From Chrysoperla carnea (lineage: Eukaryota; Arthropoda; Insecta; Neuroptera; Chrysopidae): a stretch of DNA of 64,000 bases. The stretch covers positions 56,057,172 to 56,121,171 of the forward strand of contig NC_058339.1 in assembly GCF_905475395.1 (NCBI RefSeq), written 5' to 3'. Below, piece after piece: positions 47,801 through 58,887 of the stretch. Below the pieces are notes generated by a model. That model searched no databases and was not told the origin of the DNA. It was given only the letters and a program-made list of their open reading frames with translations. Position numbers and translations under genes: made by a program. Each line of letters starts with the position of its first letter. Position 1 is the first letter of the stretch.

Positions 47801-48705
47801 AAAAGATATAACAACTAACATACTTATTTAATAAAATACAACACATAGACCCTACTTAAGTTTTCATTTCACCCACACCACAACCCCTCGAAAATGGGAA
47901 AATCATCCCTAAGACTACCGTTTTCAAGTTAGAAAGATTGGATTTTTTTCATTCAACGTCAAACAGATTCAAAATAACAGGATCATATGAAAAACATAAA
48001 TTTTTCCTTCGCAACCCTTCACAAATGCGAAAAACACCCCCAAAATTATCCCCGTTTCTTTCTTTCAAGCTCAAAAGATACTATTTTTAACATTTGACGC
48101 TAAATAGTTCCAATTAAGAGGTGAATTCGAAAAAATTAATTAAGAATAAATTATTAACAAAAGGAACTTACTATAAAGCAGAATCATTCAACTCATATTC
48201 GTAGCCTCTGGCTACAGCCAATCGAACACCACGATCAGACCATAAAGCTTGCAACGCAGCAGCTACTTCTGGTAAAACACAAAAACTTAAATCAAAACAA
48301 CTGGTGCTTGATAAAACAGTTTGTGCGTGAATTTTATTTCTAGCGTATTCAAGATTTATTCGCAATAATCCCATTCCAGCCAGAACATACTTCATTGATG
48401 CCAATAAATTATCCAACACCGTTGGCCTGAAACTGCTTAATTCAGCTTTAGTAAATCCATCCGTGTGAATTATTTTCATTTGTTTAACCAGAGTACTTTT
48501 GCCACTTTCCCCTGCACCTATTAATTTACGAAAAACTTGTTATTAACCGATCAGACAGCGGTTTTATTCTAGATAACTTACCCAAAAGCAATATTTTAAT
48601 AACATTGCTCTGTTGTTTTGCCGATTCTCCAAGCTGACGATCAATTTCCTGGCTCCGACGTCTTGCACGAATTTCTTCCCTTTCTATTGTTAAACATCCT
48701 CCCAT
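44869..48705 (-). CDS. Heterotrimeric G-protein alpha subunit, divergent Gi/Go-like, 5 exons
   Basis: GTPase that relays signals from seven-span receptors at the inner face of the plasma membrane. Exons on the minus strand: 48705-48582, 48517-48172, 47786-47540, 46071-45897, 45059-44869; all junctions are GT/AG and in phase, giving 360 residues. MGGC at the start offers Gly2 for myristoylation and Cys4 for palmitoylation. Nucleotide-binding blocks: GAGESGKS (42-49), switch I RVRTQG with the catalytic Arg181 and Thr184, switch II DVGGQR (204-209) with Gln208, NKLD (273-276) and TTATDT (330-335). The last differs from the usual TCATDT. The C-terminus is LGQVTLL, without the Cys four from the end that pertussis toxin modifies in Gi/Go. 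The helical domain is divergent (VLAGMGLLRINLEYARN). It resembles Gi/Go more than Gs, Gq or G12 but is not a close match to any canonical class, nor to fly G-alpha-f as I recall it. Introns hold a SINE head, a LINE end and family A. Confidence 0.92.
45164..45236 (+). repeat. tRNA-derived SINE head or tRNA pseudogene in G-alpha intron 4
   Basis: Box A-like AGCCCAGTTGGTAAGGAGC and a T-arm CCTGGCTTCATTCCCGG with four of five pairs, followed by a run of T that could be a polymerase III terminator. The anticodon arm is not closed. Orientation is opposite to the host gene. Confidence 0.5.
46115..46678 (-). repeat. Dispersed family A, copy 4 (full length)
   Basis: Same limits and landmarks as the copy at 8069 (GTGAAAACAAACAATTGAC at the start, CCATGGTATAA at the end). 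It includes TTTCAAACAAAAGCTG, which the 8069 copy lacks but the 53017 copy has. It lies in G-alpha intron 3. Confidence 0.8.
46781..47190 (-). mobile_element. 3' end of a non-LTR retrotransposon (RTE/BovB-like LINE)
   Basis: On the minus strand the frame runs FKSNISPCLKGKVMDLC, LPIVTYGTQTLSL, LKVCQRNMERSVL and RGRPRSPIGL. This matches the C-terminal end of RTE-type reverse transcriptase proteins (V..CVLP.LTYG.QTW, L...QR.MER..L, ..R.RTK..DV). A short ATT/TAA microsatellite (46781-46798) marks the 3' end, as in RTE elements. It is 5'-truncated, with a stop already present upstream near 47180. It lies within G-alpha intron 3, in the same orientation as the gene. Confidence 0.75.
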
Positions 48706-50617
48706 TTTACCCCGTCATTATTTAACTCCAAATAGCTTACTCAATATATTGTACTTAAAATTTAAAAAAAAATATAAAAACATGAAATTTAGGTTAATTT
48801 AAAAGGCAAAATACAATATGGACTAAGACAAAACACGTGATCTCTGATTTGACTTTCTATTCATAAAATTTTAATTGTAAGATCAAAAATTCTATAACAT
48901 TTTGATTTTTATTGACAATAAAAATGCATAAAACAAAAGAAAATCTATTCATGAAAAATGAAAGTATAAAAAACAATTGAACTTACTGAAAATTTAAATT
49001 TAAATATTTAAAACAAAAATGTTTGAAATTGAATATATTGAAATAAAATATGATTTTTATTGATATTTTATAAAAAAAAATATTAAAATAATAAAAATAT
49101 GTAAACAAAACTACAAAGAAAATTTTGGTTTATTGACATGAAATACGATAAAACACGAAACAATAGCGTCATTTATTAGTGCGCTATCTAACGGTATCAA
49201 ATGACACTACAGTCATATTTTTTTTCTATCTTCATGATTGATAAAAATTTTGCAAAATATAAATAGTTATTGAAAATAAATTTTAATAAAAAGTTTTTTA
49301 CCCCTATACGAGGTAAAGCCTAAAGCTGAACAAGATTGAAATTAATGTATCACAATAAATCAAGGTTATTTTATTGATTTTTTTTTTTATTTATTTTAAT
49401 CATACTTGTTTCTTATCATCATAAATTACATATGATTAGGTACATACGGAATATTTATGTTCCTAATTAAATTAGAAATCATATAATTTAATTTATTATT
49501 TATATATGATTTGCGTTTTTTTACATATTAGTACAATTTTGTTGTTTTCAAAGTAATGTACAAATAAAATGGCATGTTTTGATACTGAGTATAATAAGAG
49601 GTTTTATAATGATTTTTTCTTTCTTTTTTTTTGTTGTTAATTGACTACAATCGTTCCATTTTATTTGCTTTTATTGAATCAATTTATTGCTTATTTACAT
49701 TTGCATATGAAATACATATTTATTATAGAATTCATCTTTTATATGGGGTAACAAGTAAATTCAATGCGGTTCTTATGTTTATGTTTCTGAAATTTCAACT
49801 CTACCAAAAAAAATAAATAAATAAAAATTTGTTTCATAAACCCTGTCATACTTTACAGAAGGTATTTAAACTATTTCTAATCGGAAATTTTTCTTTCTGT
49901 CACGTAAAAATTATTTTCATGTATAACTGCAAATTATGATTTTATAATTTATATCTTTTCTTCAAATTCACAATTTTATGTAATTATGAAAAAACACGTG
50001 ATTCAGACAACTTTCATTTTCATTATTATGATAAAATTTTATGTGTTCAAAATTTTTGTATTCAGGACAAAACTTTAGTAACAAAATTTAAACATCACGG
50101 TTAAAATTTATAAATATATGTAGACGTAAAATTCACTTAAAATTATTAAACCAATTTTTGTTGTATTATAAAAAATAATTTCAAAATCAAAATAAACCAG
50201 CCTTTTTATTATAATCAAAGCAACCGGTCTCATAATCAAATTACCTAAATTTAAATTCAAGGACACTTAACTAATGAATTAACTATTTTAATAAGAATTT
50301 ACTTAAAAATATTATTACTCTTACTGTTTTCGACACGTAAAACGTTATCATATAACTAGGAAACATATATCATTTTCAAAATGGCTAATATTTCAAGCAG
50401 TTAATTATTTTTTAGATATATTTATAAGAGTAGTTTGATTAAAACAATTTTAATTTGATGCTAAAAGTAGAAACATCGAAAACCTCTATCATTCATTTAT
50501 TTTGTGCTAGGGAAATACATGTCGAAAAGGAGAAGTATGTTAGTATTTGTTTCAATGCCTACGAATTCTATAAAAAAATAAAATATTGCTAATTTAAAAT
50601 GTATCTGTTTAATTTAG
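48706..50617. other. Head-to-head intergenic region between G-alpha and the PRPS-associated gene
   Basis: About 1.9 kb of AT-rich DNA between two divergent genes, so it should contain both promoters and the first non-coding exon of the plus-strand gene. No TATA, initiator or repeat pattern stands out. The acceptor TTTAATTTAG at 50608-50617 shows that an upstream exon exists. Confidence 0.4.
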
Positions 50618-50660
50618 ATTACACGGTTTTCGTTTAACAAAACGAAGTACTGGTAGTGAA

Positions 50661-53600
50661 ATGGAGGGTCCAATAACATCTGATATTTGTATAATAAGTG
50701 GTAATTCACATCCTGAATTAGCATCATTAATATGTAGTCGACTTGGAGTTAAAAACAGTGGGTGTGCTGTTTATCATAAAACGAATCGTGAATCTATGGT
50801 AGAAATTGGTGATTCGGTTCGTGGAAAAGATATTTACATTATACAAACTGGTACTAAGTAAGTTTTTACACAAGCTTATAATATACTGTAGGAAATTAAG
50901 CATTAAAGGCTGTAATTCTATGAAATAATAATATTTTTTATAGAACCGGGCTAAAAATATTCGTATGAGTGTGCAGAACAAAGTTATGTTGATCAGATTT
51001 AGATGAAAAGTTCGCCAAAACTAATTCTGCAGAAAAATCACGAAATTTGAGAAACCAGCCATTGGAGCTTTTACCTTATTCCATTGGACTCGTGATATTT
51101 TTTCCTAAAACTCATCGTTTTTTAAATTTATAGATAGTGATGGAAAAAAAAACCCGAATTTTGATGAAACTTTGTTAGTGTCGAAATTAACGATTATTGT
51201 GTGTACATGGATTGTGTATAATTGTAAGAGTAATTACGATTAGCTATTTCCTACTGATGATAACTACATGGTGGTCGAAATACATATTTAGATAATAACA
51301 ATGAGTATAAGCAATGGAAGCGTACTAAGCTCATAACACATAAACAAAATTATGGAGGTGAAGAGCGTTTATAACTGGACCCAATCACTAGAGGCGTATT
51401 CCCTTTTTTAACATTGTAACTCGTATTCCCTTTTTTAACATTGCCAGTAATGGGAGCCTCCCCTCATTTTATGCTCTTTTTTATCGTAGAGTTCTCATTT
51501 ATTATGTTTGATAATATTTATTTTCAAATCAAATATTTGATAGAAACCACATAATAATCGTTAATTTCGACAAAATCAAATTTTCATCAAAATAAGGTTT
51601 TGTTTTTGTCAATCTTCTAGTAAGTTTTTTCCTGTCCTACCCCAATCTTCTTTATTCCTTTATCAAATTCCATTATTCACCCCTCATTTTCAAGCTTATT
51701 ATGTCTAGGTTTGAAGAAAAATATCCTCACAGTCTAAAAATGTACCGATTAGGAAAAAAGTCGCTAGGCAAATAATTTGAACGAAAAAATATCATAAATT
51801 TAAATAAGCAAACATGTTAGTTTTTACAGATGCTCTCCTAATACTCTAAACATTTAATACTCAAACCATTATTAGGCAAACATGTTAGTTTTTACAGATC
51901 CTCTCCTAATACTCTAAACATATAATTACTATTTTTAATACATATTCCCCTAATATTAATTTAAGAACTTTTGGTTTTTTTTACCTCTATTCTACGAAAC
52001 TTTTTTTCGGTTGAGCTTGTTTCTTATATTAGTCCGCGGGGCAGCACTCTTTTTGTTAAATGGTTAATACATTATTGACTTCGTGAAAGACTTCCTTTTG
52101 CCTAGTCTACCAAACTTTCTACGAATTTTTTCGAAAGTGCTGCGTTTTCAAACAAGTATGATTACGTCATATTTAAGCTAGCGCTCTGAAAAAAAGCAGC
52201 AGGGAATTTGTCGGACACTCTGACCATTTTATAAAATTAAAAATTATTAAACAATTCGAAAAAGTAAACTATGTAAAAAGTATTGAAAAACAAAATCACT
52301 TAAGTAGTTCGAGGTGATAGACAAGCTCATCGGTGCAGTATTTTTGTCGAAAAGAATATTTTCTTGTTGATTAATTATTAATATTATCAAGTGGTCAAAA
52401 AACATGTAATATATTTTTCAGAGATGTGAACAACAATATTATGGAACTGCTAATTTTAGCATATGCATGCAAAACATCTTCAGCTAAGTCAATTGTTGCT
52501 GTGATTCCGTATTTACCATATAGCAAACAATGTAAAATGCGAAAACGTGGATGTATTGTTAGTAAACTGTTAGCTAAAATGATGTGTAAATCTGGATTAA
52601 CCCATATTATTACTATGGATTTGCATCAAAAAGAAATACAAGGATTTTTTGATTGTCCTGTTGATAATCTACGTGCATCCCCATTTTTACTTCAATACAT
52701 TCAAGAAAGTGTAAGTGATATATAATTTAAAAAAAATTTGTTCAATCAAATTGGGTTAAAAATCGGTTTTTCTGGCTCTGAGACATCACAAAATAATCAA
52801 AGTAGTTCTTGGTCGGAAAAAGGTTTGGAACTATCTAGCAATAGAAAAAGGAACTATAGGTGTTAGCTCAAATAGATGTATAATATTTAACGGAAATGTT
52901 GATTACAATATTGTATATTGCATATCATATATACAACATTTTAAGATAGGTTTATGTAACAATTTTTGACAACAAAAATTTTGTTAATTGATTATATCAA
53001 ACATTAAAATAATTGTTATACCATGCATATATGTAATATGCAAGGTATACTAAGTTTAGTCCCAAGTTTGTAACGCTTAAAAATATTGATGCAGGTGTTC
53101 ATAAAATCACCTAATTAGTCCATTTCCGGTTTTCCGCTCGTCCGTCCGTCTGTGGCCACGATAACTCAAAAACGAAAAAAGATATCAAGCTGAAATTTTT
53201 ACAGCGTACTCAGGACGTAAAAAGTTTGTGAGCAACATAGGTCAATTGGATCTTGACCTATAGGTCCGTATGACCCATCTTGTAAACCGATAGAGATAGA
53301 ATAAAAGTTTAAATGTAAAAAATGTTCCTTATCAAAAAATAAACAACTTTTGTTTGAAACAAATTGACGCAAATTAGGCGTAAATTGTATAATATGTCTT
53401 ATACAAATTGTATATGTTTGTGCAATGTGATAGAGTAATCAACACTATTTATGCATGGTATTTCAACAATTAACTCAGCCAATTGTTTATTTTCACTTGT
53501 TTTTATTTTAATTTGGGTCACTATGTCGTTGTAGTGTGCCAATGTGCAATTCTTTAAGTAAATCGTGACGTATTTAAAAGTATATAAAATTTATATAAGA

Positions 53601-56085
53601 ACACAAACTACAAAGTTTATATAAAACACTACGAAAAGTATCGCAATTTTAAAAGACTAACGGAGCAAATTTGGCACAGCACATTTAAATTTAAAATGAA
53701 GTAGTAAAAAATCAGCTGAACGTAACAAGTATGGCTTACATTTTTTTATACTCTTGACGCTCTTTATCTTAGCGTTAAAATCCCTGAATTTCTAAAAAAA
53801 TTAAGAAAAAGTATTATAAATAATACTAAGAAATTGATATAGTCATCAGAAAATTTTAACCAGCTAATTTTTTGTCTTTTAATACTTTTTACTATTTTTA
53901 TTAGATTCCGGATTATCGAAATGCTGTCATTGTAGCTCGTAATCCTGGCTCAGCAAAAAAAGCTACATCATATGCTGAACGTTTACGTTTAGGTATTGCA
54001 GTCATTCATGGAGAACAAAAAGAATCTGAATCAGATGAGGTTGATGGTCGGTACAGTCCACCACCTTCTACGTCATTGGACTTAGCTACTAGAACTATGG
54101 AAGTGGGTGGTGGAGTGCCTGCACACCCAGCTAAAGAAAAACCTCCAATTAGTGTTGTTGGTGATGTTGGAGGACGTATTGCTATTATGGTGGTATGTAG
54201 AGGCAATTTTTGATATTTTTCATTTTATATCTCTTAACAGAAGGTTTTTTGTTTCGAAAGTTTGCAATGAATAACCATAGATCGAATTCCGAAAGGAGTT
54301 GAGATTGCAAAATATTAGGAATGGCAATTTTAGTTTAAGCAATACATTGAGATAAACCGATAAATTTCTAACGTGCGTTTAAATTAACGGGCTTTAAAAT
54401 TGATGCTCATGTGATTTCAGCCTTAAAGTTTGTGATAAAAATCCCTCCGAAAACTTTTGACTTAAGTAACAAAAATTATTTATAAAAATGTTTAGGTCGA
54501 TTATTCGAAAGTTGTTTTGCTCATTCTCTTAACAAAGGTGAGAATAAATATGTGTTTTTATTTTTCTCGACACCCGAGGTATAGCAATCTGTTTACAGAT
54601 CTTGCCCCCTCATACTATGTGTACACAACCTTCTTCAAAATTGCGTCAATTTTACAAAAGTCAAAGATATGTAACATTTTTTAGCATTGTTTTAAAAGTT
54701 GTATTTTATTAAATAGGATGACTTAATTGATGATGTACAATCATTTGTGGCCGCTGCAGAAGTATTAAAAGAACGTGGTGCTTATAAAATATACGTATTA
54801 GCTACTCATGGATTATTGTCATCGGATGCACCGCGCTTGATTGAAGATTCAGAAATTGATGAGGTAATTTATATTTGCAATTAAATTTTACAAATATTTT
54901 TCGATCACTTTTCTCCAACATCGGGATGGAGCAAGCTTTCAAGGTTTAAAATCAAGGTTGACACATTTTCAAAAATAACTGACTTACGAAGTAACCAATT
55001 TTTAATACTCCTAAACATTTTGCTAAGTGACTCAATTTTATGGTAGTAGTTGTTTCTAAAGGGTATCCCAAAGTTAACGCAAGAAGTAAATTTGATAGAA
55101 AACACAAGTTTTAATTAAAAGTTCGAAGTTTTTTAATGATTTATATAAAGTATACAAAGAGTTATACACGGAATCATATCTTAGCTGGCACACATGAACT
55201 TTTCTTCGGCCATTTTGCTTAAAAATGACTTAATTTCGTCGATGCAGCTTTAAATTTCTTCCCTACAGGTGTATGTGGCGATTGCGAGCTTGTTGACAAA
55301 AGCTTGAAGTTTTAAAAAATTCCGAAGTAAAAATCGAACGGTGGTAAATCAAATTATTTGGGGGGGTCAATTATGGTCTAGTTCTCAAATATTTTTTTTT
55401 TTTACATTTAATGAAGAAAAATTGTTATTCCAACTAAATTTTGCACGAAAATTGCGTGCTTTAAATGCCACTCTTCATTATTAATAAAACAATTCTCAAC
55501 AGTAAAAGAGCAAATTATTCTATCGGATAAAACTCCAAAGTTTTGCTGGCACATATGAATGGCTTAATTTCGTTGATGCATAAAAATCCGAATATAAAAT
55601 CAAACGTTGTTAAATCACATTACTTGAGAAAGGGGGAGTCAATTACAGTCTAGTTCCCTAATTTTTTTTTAAATTTTGCATTCAATGAATAATTTGCACA
55701 AAAATAGCGTGAATGTCACTCTTCATTATTAATAAAACCAGACTCAACAGTGAAAACTAAACTATCAGCTGTGCCGCTATTTTTATTTTTTCGTTATCAA
55801 TACTTGACTTTACGCACAAATGGGCGAAAATTCAAATCTTGCGTTTTTGGCACTCTTTATTAAATTTACATTGAAGATTGATTAAGTTTCGGCACTATAG
55901 AATAATAACATATTTCAATTTTTCAGGTGGTTGTAACAAATACTGTTCCTCATGAATTGCAGAAAATGCAGTGCCATAAGATTAAAACTGTTGATATTTC
56001 AGTTTTATTATCTGAAGCTATTCGCCGAATTCATAATAAAGAATCAATGTCCTACTTGTTTAAGAATGTCACGTTAGAGGATTAA
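50661..56085 (+). CDS. Phosphoribosyl-pyrophosphate synthetase-associated protein (PRPSAP), 5 coding exons
   Basis: Regulatory, catalytically reduced relative of ribose-phosphate pyrophosphokinase that associates with PRPS enzymes in the cytosol and restrains PRPP production for nucleotide synthesis. Exons: 50618 (coding from 50661)-50857, 52422-52710, 53905-54192, 54717-54863, 55927-56085; all GT/AG and in phase, giving 359 residues against 369 for human PRPSAP2. Identifying stretches are [76 protein letters not shown] and [15 protein letters not shown] at the end. The insertion typical of the associated proteins is present at about 199-243 (acidic [14 protein letters not shown], then a Gly/Pro-rich stretch), where true PRPS enzymes are shorter. 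In the PRPP-binding loop the sequence is VGDVGGR where active enzymes have VGDVKDR. The start is the first ATG of exon 1; the frame is open to the acceptor at 50617, so a longer N-terminus from an upstream exon is possible. Confidence 0.94.
51153..51598. mobile_element. Inverted-repeat element in PRPSAP intron 1
   Basis: 51153-51206 and 51547-51598 are inverted copies: both read ATTTTGATGAAA, then GTCGAAATTAACGATTATT inward. The centre includes a direct doublet of CGTATTCCCTTTTTTAACAT (51387 and 51423). Non-coding; the class is unknown. Confidence 0.6.
51625..51945 (+). repeat. Dispersed family B, second copy
   Basis: Same order of landmarks as 12780-13140, including two tandem units with CATGTTAGTTTTTACAGAT and CTCTCCTAATACTCTA. 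Confidence 0.75.
51995..52400. repeat. Two-block repeat, partner of 25050-25320
   Basis: The left block (from CCGCGGGGCAGCACTC through TTCGAAAGTGCTGCG to CTGAAAAAAAGCAGCAGGG) is inverted relative to the other copy; the right block (ATAGACAAGCTCATCGGTG to ATCAAGTGGTCA, 52316-52400) is direct. It ends only about 20 bases before PRPSAP exon 2. Confidence 0.65.
53017..53500 (+). repeat. Dispersed family A, copy 5 (near full length)
   Basis: From TATACCATGCATATATG to GTTTATTTTCACTTG in PRPSAP intron 2, in the orientation of copies 2 and 3. Confidence 0.8.
55060..55345 (-). pseudogene. Probable transposase remnant (IS630/mariner type) in PRPSAP intron 4
   Basis: On the minus strand a short frame reads [12 protein letters not shown], the position and spacing of the (SP)DLTPxDFFLWGYLK block of this transposase superfamily, and the following reading breaks up in several frames. 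I recognise it by that block only. The adjoining sequence is duplicated in tandem (see 55314-55765). Confidence 0.35.
55314..55765. repeat. Direct duplication of about 220 bp
   Basis: AAATTCCGAAGTAAAAATCG..GGTCAATTATGGTCTAGTTC..CACTCTTCATTATTAATAAAAC recurs about 250 bases on as AAATCCGAATATAAAATC..AGTCAATTACAGTCTAGTTC..CACTCTTCATTATTAATAAAAC (each phrase quoted in short pieces). The copies have diverged by perhaps 20 percent. Confidence 0.6.
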
Positions 56086-58434
56086 TTTCTTTTCAAAAAC
56101 CAAAAGAATACAATAATATTAATACTTGGTAATTCTAATTAAATACTTTTTTTTAAAATTTATTATTATTGTTTTTCGGTATTATTGAATTCTGTAAAAG
56201 GCATGACTAAACTAAAATAAGCTTTCAATTTTATGTTTAAAAAAAACGGAAAAGTTTAAGAAAATATTTTTTTTTAAATATTCTTTGCTATCTAATCTAA
56301 TAAGATTGATCTTTGAAATTTTAGGTAATAAAGATGAAATTCATCTAAATCGAGGAAATATATACTTTGATTCTAATTACTTTTAAGATTTTATATATTT
56401 TTGAAAAATGAGTAAGATATAAAATAATTTTCTGTACATTATTTTCTACCAAAATTCAGTATTCAATAGTAGCTGTATTAAACAATCAAAAATTTTTAGG
56501 GCGTACTACTTTTTTATTAATATCAATTTTTTTATTATAAGCGTAATTTGGTTGCCTGTTAAAAAACATTTTTGTAAACATCACAATCATTTCATTCCTA
56601 GTAAGAAATTAAAAGTGTTTCAATAAAATCCTGCGACTTCAAGATGTCCTGCAGTTAAACAATTTTTAAGTTGTTGTATTGTATGAAGCAGAAGTAAACC
56701 CCCTTACCTCCTTGCTCCATCTACAATTCTCTCCTACAGCATTCTGCATCGTGTTCTCAATTTTCTGAAAGAGTGACAAAATAGATAAACAACATTATAC
56801 AGTAAATTTTGCTTTGAAAAATGCTGTAATGCGGAAACACCAACACGTCAAGTAAAAAATTAAAAGTTTTTCAATATACCGAACCAAATTTTATAATTCG
56901 CAATTTCATTTCAAAAAGGCATTTATTTTAAAACTTTGATTTTTATTGAGTCAGATTTTAACTAAATTAATTTTGATTTATTTTTTTTTTTTTTAAGACC
57001 CGGCCTCATTAACCAATTATTCCTAGAGTATTTCTGCATAAAAGTTTAAAATTGCCTTAAATTAGAATGAAAACCAATTTGGTTTTCGGTTCGATTTTTA
57101 CGGGCGCTAATTAGAGTTATAAAAAAAAATTTTAATGGCTTGAAAGAATATCTAATATACTATATTCCATTTTTTTTTACGAAAACGGGTTTGGGAAAAA
57201 ATATTTTACTATATATTTTCATTAAATGTGAAAATAATCTCTAGGATTACATACACCTGAATATAACCGGGATTATCCTAATATTTTTACAACATGTTAG
57301 GAATTAAAACCAAATTAATTTAATTATTAAATTAAGAAAACCTAAAAATCAACAATTTAATATAATATAAACTATTTGATAAAATTTATCGAATTTATCA
57401 TAGAAATCCGTGCAACAGTAATAAGAATGTTTTAAAAATAAACATGCTTAAATTGCATGATTTGTTGAGCGGAATTAGTAAAAAAAAATATTTGATACTC
57501 GCAATTTATTATTCTTTTTATGGTAAACATATACACCTACACAAATTGTACTGCTCTATACACAAACAACCAAAAACATTAAAACAGAGTATTTTTTCAA
57601 CAAAATTATTACTTTTTTAAATAATCATATCATTATAAAATATATTAAATATAAAAAGATTATTTTTATACAATGCAGTGTAAAAAATTTTCTATTTTTA
57701 GTCATAGTTTAGTAATTTGCTTTTAAATAATATCAAATTAATATATTCAATAATATTTATCTACGCCCATGATATAAGAGAAGTACTTTTTTCACTCAGT
57801 ATGCGTGGGGAAAATAGTTCATTACCGCACTAGTATCGTAATGAATTCATTACCACAATCCAAATTAATGTCAAAATGTAAAGTAATAACAAGTTACTTG
57901 ATTTTCTATTTTTCTCAATAAGCCATTACAAATTTTAAATAATAATTATCGTTTATTTTCACATTTAGAGGCGTAGATTATTACTTACTAGCTGATTCCT
58001 ACGACATCAAGATGAACTGATGTCTTGCAAATTTCCAGCACGTCTTATATGAAGCCGAATAATTTTTTATTTTGCCTTCATATTTTCTACTTACTTTTAC
58101 CTTTGTTTCGATTATAATAAGGTCCAAGCGTGCTTATTACGTGCATGTTTTCACCATTAAATTAAAGAAAAAAAAAATCGCAAATGAAAATTAACGTAGG
58201 TTTTTTCATAATATTAATACTATGATTTATTATTTCGGCTTTAGCAAACAAAATATTCATACCGGCGCGCAGAGAACTTTAAAAAAAAAAAACACTCTAC
58301 GCAGCTCATGGGTCTCACATACAGAAACTTGGCCAATTTTCATGTCGAAACAATACAAATACCGTCATAGAAACGAACGTTTTGGCTTAATGAAAATGGA
58401 TATTTACAGAATATTTTGCAAAAATTTGGGAAGG
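56086..58434. other. Gene-free AT-rich stretch after PRPSAP
   Basis: Includes the likely 3' end of the PRPSAP transcript (AATAAA near 56328). No exon, RNA gene or transposon end was recognised. Confidence 0.4.
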
Positions 58435-58442
58435 GTATAGGA

Positions 58443-58879
58443 CAGAGGTGGCGAACCAATGGCACACGTGCCATTGAAGGCACGCGGTACGATAATTTAG
58501 GCACGCCACCGATCACAAGGTATGAAGTATTATACTACAAATGAACGCGCACTCGTTTATTATTGTAGTTACATCGTGGACAACGGTTGCTAATGACGCA
58601 TAGTTTGTTTACGCATAGCATAATAATTTCGTTGATACAACTGTATTTGAAAGTTTATTTGTGTTATATTTACGATTTTTAACTTTTATTTAATATGGCT
58701 AGTTGAACAAAAAACAAAAATTTAAGATAGTAAAGGTATCAGAAAATTTCAAAGTTAGTAGTATTATTATATTCCCAATAATAAGACAAAATTATTGACG
58801 GTACATCTATGCCCTATGGCCTCATTAAACATTTCTTTAGAAAAAATGGACTTTCATGCATAAAGATTCGTCACCCCTA
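58443..58879 (+). mobile_element. hAT transposon deletion derivative with perfect 8-bp target duplication
   Basis: The left end CAGAGGTGGCGAACC and the right end, read inward, TAGGGGTGACGAATC are hAT-type terminal repeats. GTATAGGA occurs directly outside both (58435-58442 and 58880-58887), the 8-bp duplication expected of hAT insertion. The first 70 bases (GGCACACGTGCCATT, GGCACGC) have the form of known hAT ends. At 437 bp it lacks nearly all of the transposase; a short ATG-led stretch near 58695 may be its very beginning. Either recent or well preserved, judged by the intact duplication. Confidence 0.85.
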
Positions 58880-58887
58880 GTATAGGA

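Noticed and set aside
54006-54206. Minus-strand frame opposite PRPSAP exon 3
   Set aside because: Antisense shadow of a well-supported exon.
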